In this document: positions 1 through 5,027 of the stretch, piece by piece
How the letters are laid out: every line of letters starts with the position of its first letter
Position numbering within the stretch: position 1 is the stretch's first letter
Position numbers and translations under genes: made by a program
Notes under the pieces: model-generated
What the model was told of the DNA's origin: nothing
Databases searched by the model: none
What the model saw: the letters and a program-made list of their open reading frames with translations, nothing else
Assembly: GCA_964485695.1 (NCBI GenBank)
Contig: CAZAKZ010000255.1
Location: 1 to 5,519, forward strand
DNA length: 5,519 nt
Source: CAZAKZ01 sp964485695
GTDB lineage: Bacteria; Planctomycetota; JAFGQW01
Direction: 5' to 3'

Positions 1-108
1 CAAAAATACTCTCAGAATCGATGGGTGTCATGCAGGCTTGCCGAAAGGACACGCTCTACGGATCTCTTCTGTAGACCGTCTCCGAGGTTCGATGCTTGTC
101 CTGGGTAT

Positions 109-174
109 CTAATGGTCACATCTGGTGCAACCACTACCACCAGAGTACCCCGCGTTCTTCTGGGGATCGTTCAT
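109..174 (-). other. Weak 21-codon ORF, Gly/Ser-rich with CxxC end
   Basis: ATG at 172-174 to TAG at 109-111 encodes a peptide ending GYSGGSGCTRCDH. The Gly/Ser run followed by CTRCDH resembles small precursor or metal-binding peptides in composition only. There is no Shine-Dalgarno sequence upstream (GATACTTACG precedes the ATG), so translation is doubtful. Confidence 0.15.
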
Positions 175-209
175 CGTAAGTATCTGAAATGAAAGAAATA
201 AGGCACTCT

Positions 210-226
210 GCTTTATCGTATAAAGC
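210..226. repeat. Perfect palindromic hairpin GCTTTAT-CGT-ATAAAGC
   Basis: Seven perfectly paired bases on each side of a 3-nt loop, 72 bp past the stop of the 299-874 gene. It lacks an adjoining T run on the minus strand, the expected direction of transcription, so it is not a clear terminator. It could be an mRNA-stabilising hairpin or a protein-binding operator. Confidence 0.55.
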
Positions 227-298
227 TATTTGGGGTATAGTATGCTCTGGTGGTGAGGGGTGAGGGGTGTATTCCCCTATCCCTGGGCGCTTGTGACG

Positions 299-874
299 CT
301 ACCGACCAGAAAGTAGCGCTATCAGAATGAACAAGGCGACGAATACGATGGCGGTGACGACCCAACCCACCCACCTGTATTCAATTTCGGTACGCAGCAC
401 GGACTTTTCCTTGCCGCTGCGGTCGAGATTCACCATGGGTGTGGAACCCGTGATTCGGTATATATCCTTGTCCTGCTTGTTTAGGTATTCATACCAATCC
501 TTGCCGTATGGCGGATACCCCCGTTCCTCAATAGCTTTGAGTCGATAGTGCTCCTCATCAAGAAACTTTAACCGTTGTTTTTCTTGAGAAGACAATGTAT
601 CAGACGAACGAAGACGCTCTCGCTCTTCAGAAACTATCTCCAAACGTTTCAGGTCTACATCTGAAATTTTTCCGAAAGGAATGGGCATAGTATCTTCAAT
701 GTATCGTTTCGAAGCTACCCTCCATTCTTCCGTATTACAGTCTCGTATTTGTCCGGGGCTCTTTAGTGATAAATCCGGGTTAAACTCTATGGGTACCGCT
801 TTTGTTTCCTCGTTGAGTTGGTCCTTGTCTTCCCGTTCCTCGTTGGGTTGACCGTTGTCTTCCTGGTCCATCAT
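299..874 (-). CDS. C-tail-anchored membrane protein with charged helical cytoplasmic region, unknown function
   Basis: A 191-aa protein starting at the ATG-ATG pair at 874/871, with GGAG (882-885) 7 nt upstream. Residues 1-25 are acidic and disordered, with two 10-residue repeats (QEDNGQPNEE, REDKDQLNEE). A short conserved-looking block follows (IEFNPDLSLKSPGQIRD). Residues about 70-118 are strongly helical and charged, likely a hairpin coiled coil (ISDVDLKRLEIVSEERERL, LSSQEKQRLKFLDEEHYRL). Then comes an aromatic stretch, GYPPYGKDWYEYL, and a single C-terminal membrane helix (168-188, WVGWVVTAIVFVALFILIALL) ending SGR. The bulk is therefore expected in the cytoplasm. I do not recognise the family. 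The frame is open upstream only as far as the amber codon at 890-892, so the true N-terminus may once have been MTTEERLERL. G+C is clearly lower than in the replication genes, pointing to a different origin. Confidence 0.75.
   Translation of the reverse strand: MMDQEDNGQPNEEREDKDQLNEETKAVPIEFNPDLSLKSPGQIRDCNTEEWRVASKRYIEDTMPIPFGKISDVDLKRLEIVSEERERLRSSDTLSSQEKQRLKFLDEEHYRLKAIEERGYPPYGKDWYEYLNKQDKDIYRITGSTPMVNLDRSGKEKSVLRTEIEYRWVGWVVTAIVFVALFILIALLSGR
806..865 (-). repeat. Two-copy 30-bp tandem repeat within the tail-anchored gene
   Basis: 806-835 and 836-865 match at 25 of 30 positions by eye, exactly in register with codons. They encode the two 10-residue acidic repeats near the N-terminus. 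This indicates a recent in-frame duplication in a disordered region. Confidence 0.8.
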
Positions 875-889
875 TTCCTCACTCCGCTC

Positions 890-922
890 CTAAAGCCGTT
901 CAAGACGTTCTTCCGTGGTCAT
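890..922 (-). CDS. 10-codon ORF MTTEERLERL, truncated copy of the repeat-protein N-terminus
   Basis: ATG 922 to TAG 890 encodes MTTEERLERL, 8 of 10 residues identical to the start of the 22-residue repeat protein (MTTEERIEKL). The similarity extends into the ribosome binding site at the DNA level (about 893-935 against 2440-2482). The TAG is in frame with the gene at 299-874, and the sequence between them reads ERSEE before its MM start. If the TAG were read as an amino acid, for example Gln (one C-to-T change from CAG), the product would be one 207-residue protein. Three interpretations remain: a nonsense mutation that cut the native N-terminus off the next gene, a short leader cistron coupling translation to it, or amber readthrough. 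TAG ends several other genes here, so genome-wide recoding is unlikely. Confidence 0.6.
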   Translation of the reverse strand: MTTEERLERL

Positions 923-929
923 GGTTTGT

Positions 930-935
930 CCTCCT
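930..935 (-). promoter_or_regulatory. Ribosome binding site of the 10-codon ORF
   Basis: AGGAGG is 7 nt before the ATG at 920-922, the best site in the left part of the window. It is stronger than the site for the gene at 299-874 just downstream, so ribosomes should load here. Confidence 0.75.
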
Positions 936-944
936 GATTTCCCA

Positions 945-1403
945 CTACTCCAGACCAAAATCCGCGAGTGTGAGGAAGTAGCCGCTGATAACGATATTTG
1001 AGTTCCAGTTCCCCCCGGGTACGTATGTTATCTCCAGAGTTGCGCCTGGGTATATCACGAGTGGAGGATTCGATGGATTCTCTGAGAGGAGAGGTAGCTG
1101 TGGATACAGCGTCCCTCGATACACCTCTACTCCGTTGACTTTAATGATTACCGCGTCCTTGTCCCCTTCGAGATAAGTGATACCCGTGATCGCAAGGCCA
1201 CCGTTCAAGGGTAAGGTGACCCGCAAGGGTGAGACGTTTGAAAAGAAGAATTTCCCATGAAACGCCTGGACGAGCGGTATCTGGTCAAGGGTCTTCGGTG
1301 TCCCGACTTCAGGCGAAGGTTCAGGGTCTCCGAACGTAACACTTGAGAGTATGACAAGGACCGCGATGACGGAAACACAGATGAGGATGGATGGTTTGAA
1401 CAT
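945..1403 (-). CDS. Exported or N-anchored beta-rich protein, unknown function
   Basis: A 152-aa protein with a hydrophobic N-terminal segment (about 5-23, ILICVSVIAVLVILSSV) after a lone lysine, followed by a Pro/Glu linker (DPEPSPEVGTP). It is a signal peptide or signal anchor. The -1 position would be Gly25 if cleaved, and there is no lipobox. Residues 43-150 are beta-rich with alternating hydrophobics: KFFFSNVSPLRVTLPL, DAVIIKVNGVEVYRGTLYP, LVIYPGATLEITYVPGGNW and NIVISGYFL. This looks like a compact beta-sandwich, perhaps carbohydrate- or surface-binding; the function is a guess. ATG 1403 is chosen over the longer frame because AGGGA (1410-1414) lies 6 nt upstream and the membrane segment follows directly. 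Its stop is 22 nt before the 890-922 ORF, so the two are probably co-transcribed with 299-874. Confidence 0.72.
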   Translation of the reverse strand: MFKPSILICVSVIAVLVILSSVTFGDPEPSPEVGTPKTLDQIPLVQAFHGKFFFSNVSPLRVTLPLNGGLAITGITYLEGDKDAVIIKVNGVEVYRGTLYPQLPLLSENPSNPPLVIYPGATLEITYVPGGNWNSNIVISGYFLTLADFGLE

Positions 1404-1467
1404 GACCCGTCCCTGTTCTCCTCCCCGCCCGCCCGACATGGCTCGTTGTCTCGGATACACGGAACGG

Positions 1468-1476
1468 ATTGTAACA
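1468..1476 (-). promoter_or_regulatory. Weak candidate extended -10 promoter for the exported protein gene
   Basis: The minus strand reads TGTTACAAT, a TGn plus TACAAT extended -10 element. No good -35 lies 17 nt upstream, though extended -10 promoters can lack one. Initiation near 1461 would leave a leader of about 58 nt. Confidence 0.25.
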
Positions 1477-1520
1477 AGGGGGATCGGGAAGATCACCTGT
1501 GTATTAACAGGGCAAGGCCA

Positions 1521-1539
1521 TCTACAAGGGAGTTGTAGA
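1521..1539. repeat. Perfect inverted repeat, 7-bp arms, 5-nt loop
   Basis: TCTACAA GGGAG TTGTAGA. The arms pair perfectly, but no T run follows on either strand, so it is not a standard terminator. It lies about 120 nt upstream of the start at 1403, and upstream of the candidate -10, so an operator is more likely than a leader hairpin. This is inference from position. Confidence 0.5.
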
Positions 1540-1649
1540 CAAAGAACACGTTTCACGTAATGTGTATCAATGGACATGCTGTGGACTTGAGGAGTGGCTT
1601 TCGGGTTCCCTGGCGTTCATCCATACACGCCGACATCCGCCGCGATGCC

Positions 1650-2468
1650 CTACTTCTTCGGGGCCTCGAAGATAATGTACCCATTCTTGTCGCAAAGCCA
1701 GAGGCCGGGTTTATCATGGACCGTGGCGAGTACCACTTGATGTTTTCCGCCCTCCTCAAGGAGCACAAGTTCCGAGCCTCTGGGGTTTACACTCAGTGCT
1801 AACCGGAGTTTCCCACCCTTGTCACTCAGGCCAATGCCCGGCCCATCATCGTCAACGCCGAGACCAATCAGACCCTTGCCCGCCTTGTCAAAAAAGGTCA
1901 GCCGTGGAATACTCTCCTCGACACCGAGAAAGACCCGGCCCTTCCCTTCATTGTCGGAAAAGGCAAAGCCCGACACATCTCCCTTGGATACGGTGGTACC
2001 CACTCTGATTTTCCCGCCCGCGTCTCGGAGCTGCAGGCTCGGCCCTTTCTTGGTAACACCGAGACCAACCCGTTCCCGCCCATACTCGTCGCCGAAAAAC
2101 AGGGCTGGGACGCCGCCTGATTCACTGAGATTAATCATGTTCGTCCCGGCCTTGTCATTGAAATACAGGCCCGTTCCGTCGCCCGTAACACAAAGACTAA
2201 GCCGCTCCCGCCCTTTATTGTCGCTGAGACTCAGGAACGATCTGTCATCAGTAGCGGCGAGAACTACTCGGGTTTCCCCGTTCTCGTCCACAACAACAAA
2301 CCTCTTCGCCCGCATCTCCTCTTCCACCTTCTGTTCTGGCAACGCTTGTCTCCCCTGGCCAGCACACATAAACAAGAAACTCGACAACCCGATCACCAGG
2401 GCTGCCCATGCGGTCTTCATCCACCGGTTCTGCCGCTCCAGCTTTTCGATCCGTTCTTCCGTTGTCAT
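1650..2468 (-). CDS. Membrane-anchored protein with ten 22-residue repeats, unknown function
   Basis: A 272-aa protein with three parts. Residues 1-18 form a short charged helix, MTTEERIEKLERQNRWMK. Residues 19-36 are one membrane segment (AWAALVIGLSSFLFMCAG); there is no clean lipobox, so it is probably a signal anchor. After a linker, residues 57-272 are ten tandem repeats starting at 57, 79, 101, 123, 145, 168, 190, 212, 234 and 256. All are 22 residues except the fifth (23) and the truncated last (17). The pattern is hxhxDxxGxxRhxL followed by a Gly-rich turn, where h is hydrophobic. Regular spacing with D-x-x-G turns and alternating hydrophobic residues suggests a beta-solenoid or similar stacked-beta fold outside the membrane; this is inference. 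I recall hypothetical proteins of this MTTEER... plus D-x-x-G repeat type in environmental bacteria, without assigned function. Binding or scaffolding is more likely than catalysis, as no catalytic motif is seen. Confidence 0.85.
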   Translation of the reverse strand: MTTEERIEKLERQNRWMKTAWAALVIGLSSFLFMCAGQGRQALPEQKVEEEMRAKRFVVVDENGETRVVLAATDDRSFLSLSDNKGRERLSLCVTGDGTGLYFNDKAGTNMINLSESGGVPALFFGDEYGRERVGLGVTKKGPSLQLRDAGGKIRVGTTVSKGDVSGFAFSDNEGKGRVFLGVEESIPRLTFFDKAGKGLIGLGVDDDGPGIGLSDKGGKLRLALSVNPRGSELVLLEEGGKHQVVLATVHDKPGLWLCDKNGYIIFEAPKK

Positions 2469-2476
2469 TGTTGAGT

Positions 2477-2482
2477 CCTCCT
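2477..2482 (-). promoter_or_regulatory. Ribosome binding site fixing the start of the repeat protein
   Basis: AGGAGG lies 8 nt before the ATG at 2466-2468. It rejects a longer open frame running up to 2783, whose extra sequence overlaps the plus-strand membrane gene and looks non-coding. Near-identical sequence occurs at 930-935 before the short ORF there. Confidence 0.85.
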
Positions 2483-2502
2483 GGAGTTTGTGACCTTGGG
2501 CG

Positions 2503-2529
2503 ATCATACAAAAAAGGTAGGTAGACCAA
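2503..2529 (-). promoter_or_regulatory. Candidate sigma70-type promoter for the 22-residue repeat gene
   Basis: On the minus strand, TTGGTC (2524-2529) and TATGAT (2503-2508) are separated by 15 nt, a short spacing. Initiation near 2496 would give a leader of about 28 nt holding the AGGAGG site. Two A6 tracts (2510-2515 and 2533-2538) are 23 bp apart, close to two helical turns, which could bend the DNA. The -10 is good, the -35 weak. Confidence 0.35.
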
Positions 2530-2622
2530 TGGAAAAAACGGGAAAGCGTGGTTATGTTGAACTCCTCGGCCGGGTTTTGGGCCAGAGTAATCAAGTTCAG
2601 GAAACAATTGCGGAGATCTCTC

Positions 2623-2805
2623 ATGAAGTGGTTTGACTGGTGTATTTTCGGGCCTATGGGGGGAGAGACAGCGGGGATCTTATTTGCCGGAATGGTTGTT
2701 ATCTTTATCGTCGGCGCGGCTATTGCTGGGATCGGGAAGCTGTTCAAGAGGGACGATGATACAGAGAAGGATCCAACAAACACAAATAGTGATGAGGACA
2801 GATAG
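2623..2805 (+). CDS. Small single-pass membrane protein, 60 aa, unknown function
   Basis: The only likely plus-strand gene. The start at ATG 2623 is chosen because GGAG (2612-2615) lies 7 nt upstream; an in-frame ATG at 2548 would add 25 residues of uncharacteristic sequence. The peptide has an aromatic N-terminus (MKWFDWCIFG), one transmembrane helix (about 17-39, ILFAGMVVIFIVGAAIAGIG), a basic stop-transfer KLFKR (39-43), and a 17-residue acidic, disordered tail ending SDEDR. By the positive-inside rule the tail is probably cytoplasmic. It is divergent from the 22-residue repeat gene and convergent with the replication operon, 30 nt from its last stop. I do not recognise the family. The hydrophobic helix followed by a charged tail argues against a chance ORF. 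A holin, toxin or envelope accessory is conceivable but unsupported. Confidence 0.65.
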   Translation: MKWFDWCIFGPMGGETAGILFAGMVVIFIVGAAIAGIGKLFKRDDDTEKDPTNTNSDEDR

Positions 2806-2835
2806 AAACCTGAGGTCTCCTTAACTTACGAGATA

Positions 2836-2967
2836 TTATTCCTCACCAGCTACCAGATGACACCGGGCACATACCCAGCCTCCACCATTCCACGGAGATC
2901 GATCGTAGAACTCCGTTCCCTCACATACGAAACACCTCTCCGGACGGAGCCGGGGCTTCTTCTTCAT
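2836..2967 (-). other. Possible internal translation product: 43-aa zinc-motif peptide
   Basis: Inside the TubC_N-like gene and in the same frame, GGAGG (2973-2977) stands 5 nt before an ATG at 2965-2967. Starting there would give MKKKPRLRPERC..., a basic 43-residue peptide carrying the whole CxxC...CxxCH motif. The ribosome binding site is stronger than that of the GTG start. The same bases encode ESEDT of the long protein, so chance is possible. It may instead mark an old gene fusion. Confidence 0.35.
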
Positions 2968-3417
2968 GGTGTCCTCCGATTCCTTCAGCTTTTCCTCTCG
3001 ATACGCGAGGAGCCAGGCCCGGAACTCAGCACGGGCGACCTGCTCGTATTCCCTGAGTGACCGCTTGAGCGCCTCCATGTCCTGCTTGTGGTATGCCCGG
3101 TCGATCGCATTGGTGTAATCGGTCCACAGGGGGAGCACCCGGCCAGCGCACACCTTTGGGGGTGGATAGGCCAGCCTGAGGCGCTCGTTCGTCTGGAACA
3201 AAAGCTGTTGAGCCGCCAGTTCATCCCATCTCGCACGCAGTAAGTCCGGATGCCGTTGGAGCAGGGCGACCAGCTCCGGCTTGGCCTGGCGGACCTTCTC
3301 CAGCAGCTCGGGCCGGTCCCGTAGCGCTTGAGCGGGCCGACAGCGGAGGTTTTCGCCGACGACTCGGACGGAGATCCCGAATCGGCCGAGTTCTTCAAGG
3401 ATCGCCTCGGCGCTCAC
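2836..3417 (-). CDS. TubC_N-like docking domain protein with C-terminal zinc motif
   Basis: This 193-aa protein starts at GTG, overlapping the DUF3987 stop as GTGA, with GAGGA 9 nt upstream, so its translation is probably coupled. Residues 1-53 match the TubC_N docking-domain pattern: ILEELGRFGISVRVVGENLR, then an ELLEKVR...KPELVALL helix. The fold is known from NRPS/PKS docking, but similar N-termini occur in small proteins beside DUF3987/TOPRIM genes. The middle (55-150) is charged and helical. The C-terminus holds CFVC (C162, C165) and CARCH (C183, C186, H187), with an aromatic/glycine GGGWVC strand, a likely treble-clef or ribbon zinc site. I infer an accessory or adaptor role in the replication complex, with the zinc motif binding DNA or a partner. 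Domain calls are by pattern recognition; function is not established. Confidence 0.8.
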   Translation of the reverse strand: MSAEAILEELGRFGISVRVVGENLRCRPAQALRDRPELLEKVRQAKPELVALLQRHPDLLRARWDELAAQQLLFQTNERLRLAYPPPKVCAGRVLPLWTDYTNAIDRAYHKQDMEALKRSLREYEQVARAEFRAWLLAYREEKLKESEDTMKKKPRLRPERCFVCEGTEFYDRSPWNGGGWVCARCHLVAGEE

Positions 3418-5027
3418 AGATCGAGTTCCTCGTCATCTGTCTGGAGCAGCACGGCCTCAGCGGGTTCCGGAATCCCACTGGTACCAGATTCGGGCTCTAC
3501 CGGGAGTTGTGGAGACGCGTTTTCCTGAGTATCCATAGGTGGCAACGGCAACACATCCTCGGTTTTCTCGGCGTTTTCGGGGGTTCTGCAACCGTTGCCA
3601 CCCGTAAGTCGGTCCGGAATGCAATACTCCACGGTGGCCCGCCCTCCCTTCTCTCCTGGGCCCACGTGCTCGATGACGAGCGCCCCCATGGCGACATAAT
3701 GGTTGAGCTTCTGCTCGGCTATCTCCGCGCTCCTCCGGTATTTCCGGCGTCCCATCTGGAACTCCCGCACCCGGATCCGCCCTCCCCGGGCCCGGATGTA
3801 CTCGAGATCGATCCTCTGGTCTTTCGCCTCTGGCGTCTCGTTGAACATCGCGTAGATTCTCTCCGCCTCATCAGCGAACCAGTCGGCCAGCTTTGTGCCG
3901 CTCTCTACGGCTCCAGGAGGGATCTCCTTGAGCGCGGCAGGGTCAGGTGATCCCGCCAGCGCGAAGATCAAGGCGAACCTGGCGCCGGTCTCCTCGAGCT
4001 TCGAGAGGGCTGCTGCGAGGGGCCCCTCTGTCTCGGACATCCGAGCAGCGTGACGATCGTACCAGGTGGACCAGACCTTGCAGGCATCGCGGGCGAGCGG
4101 AAGATCCACCGGCCGCGGCCAGATTTCCTTCTCCCCCCCGGGCTCCATCCCGAGCGCGACCAGCCGCCGGACGAGGGCCTCCATTTCTGCCGAGGTCTCC
4201 CCACCCATTTCCCTGGTCGTCCATCGCTTTGGCATCGTCGGCGGCGCCGCCAGGAGGAGCCGAGCAACCAGCCCGCTCTCGACAAGCTCCTCCGAGAACA
4301 ACCGCGCAGCAATGCCCGGCTGGATCCCGCCGGTCACCGAGACGGCCGCACGCGGAACGTAGGTCGTCCCCGTGGTCTTCCTATCCACGACGAGGGGGGC
4401 GGCCCGGTGGAGCGAGAGCCACCTCGGGGCGTCAGCGCCCCTCCCACCCGCATAGCGGTCGAAGGCCCCGATCCATGAAGCCAGCTCATCTGAGGCAAGG
4501 AGTATTCCACGGTGGTTTGCCTCGAGGATCGGCGCGAGCGCTTCCGTGGTCACATCGCTGACGATGTATCTCCGAGCATTCGGCGTCTCGGGCTTTGCCC
4601 CACGGTCTTTTTTCGGAGTCTGGTTCCAGAGCTCGAGCTCGATCTCGTGGTGTTCCTTTTCGCGACAGTGCTCTGCCATAGCCTCTTGTTGGATCTTCAT
4701 GAGAGGCCGAAGGGCAATTTCCTGAGCAGGGCTTTTCAGCGTGCCGCTTTCTGCGACAACGGCAGTCCATAAGGTCGGAGGAGCGTGCCAGGTACTTTTA
4801 AGTTTTGCGCGGCGCGAGAGGCCGATCGAAGCACCAAGCATGGCAAGAGCCGGAAGAGCGATCATGGCGGCGTCACAACCCAGGGCTTCTGCCCCCTCTC
4901 GGACGAACCGCCCGACCGGCCACTGTAGCAGCTCGATGGGGAACTCTCGCCATGGCCTCACCTCCGGCCTCCCCAGCTTTTCGGCGGATTCAACACGTCG
5001 TTCAATTTCTTCACGAGGGCCGAACAT
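3414..5027 (-). CDS. DUF3987 (YfjI-family) replication ATPase/helicase-like protein
   Basis: A 537-aa protein of the DUF3987 family, found beside primases on mobile elements and thought to act as a replicative helicase-like ATPase. The function is inferred from family and neighbours. Visible landmarks: the N-terminal WREFPIELL entry (26-34); a hydrophobic helix (54-70); a degenerate Walker A, AESGTLKSP (92-100, K98, S99); an acidic insert (120-150); SDVTTEAL (157-164); a Walker B-like strand ILLASDE (175-181); SVTGGIQPG (230-238), a sensor-like strand; and SGLVARLLLA (251-260), matching the family's GLxxRF/L segment. Residues about 405-470 resemble a winged helix, and the last 70 residues are low-complexity, Pro/Glu-rich and acidic, ending DDEELDL. 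The start is set by a near-ideal ribosome binding site. It overlaps the TOPRIM gene by 17 nt and the next gene by 4 nt (GTGA), as expected for one operon. Length is normal for the family. Confidence 0.88.
   Translation of the reverse strand: MFGPREEIERRVESAEKLGRPEVRPWREFPIELLQWPVGRFVREGAEALGCDAAMIALPALAMLGASIGLSRRAKLKSTWHAPPTLWTAVVAESGTLKSPAQEIALRPLMKIQQEAMAEHCREKEHHEIELELWNQTPKKDRGAKPETPNARRYIVSDVTTEALAPILEANHRGILLASDELASWIGAFDRYAGGRGADAPRWLSLHRAAPLVVDRKTTGTTYVPRAAVSVTGGIQPGIAARLFSEELVESGLVARLLLAAPPTMPKRWTTREMGGETSAEMEALVRRLVALGMEPGGEKEIWPRPVDLPLARDACKVWSTWYDRHAARMSETEGPLAAALSKLEETGARFALIFALAGSPDPAALKEIPPGAVESGTKLADWFADEAERIYAMFNETPEAKDQRIDLEYIRARGGRIRVREFQMGRRKYRRSAEIAEQKLNHYVAMGALVIEHVGPGEKGGRATVEYCIPDRLTGGNGCRTPENAEKTEDVLPLPPMDTQENASPQLPVEPESGTSGIPEPAEAVLLQTDDEELDL

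Larger units (their letters stand above)
1..298. other. AT-leaning non-coding stretch at the left edge
   Basis: No ORF with a ribosome binding site was found on either strand. It contains a perfect palindromic hairpin (210-226), an inverted repeat (121-127 with 138-144), a tandem GGTGAGG-type G-rich run (252-267), and a 21-codon ORF on the minus strand without a Shine-Dalgarno site. There is no tRNA: a GTTCGAT near 97 lacks paired flanks. It lies downstream of the left gene and has no U-tract terminator. Confidence 0.55.
1404..1649. other. Intergenic spacer, 246 bp
   Basis: Between the repeat gene and the exported beta-rich gene. A minus-strand frame is open to an ATG at 1577, but no ribosome binding site precedes that start or the one at 1439, and the encoded sequence is unlike the exported protein, so I treat this as non-coding. 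It contains the hairpin at 1521-1539 and a candidate extended -10 at 1468-1476. No terminator with a T tract follows the repeat gene. Confidence 0.6.

Noticed and set aside
21..74. 17-codon plus-strand ORF at the left edge
   Set aside because: No ribosome binding site, and unremarkable composition.
40..115. Possible tRNA because of a GTTCGAT T-loop-like sequence
   Set aside because: The flanking bases do not form a T stem, and no acceptor or anticodon arms could be folded.
263..278. AGGGG/CCCCT hairpin after the left gene as a terminator
   Set aside because: The stem is only 5 bp and no T tract follows on the minus strand.
1404..1577. Longer start for the exported protein
   Set aside because: No ribosome binding site at 1577 or 1439, and it would bury the signal segment about 60 residues from the N-terminus.
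1819..2493. 224-residue open frame on the plus strand
   Set aside because: It is antisense to the 22-residue repeat gene. Its Ser/Pro/Arg-rich sequence mirrors the repeat codons, and no ribosome binding site was seen.
2469..2783. Upstream extension of the repeat protein to 377 residues
   Set aside because: A strong AGGAGG precedes the ATG at 2468. The extension overlaps the plus-strand membrane gene and includes its antisense.
3947..4561. 204-residue Arg/Pro-rich plus-strand frame, and similar frames at 4050-4478 and 4741-5323
   Set aside because: They are by-products of GC-rich codons in the DUF3987 and TOPRIM genes, with low-complexity translations and no family motifs.
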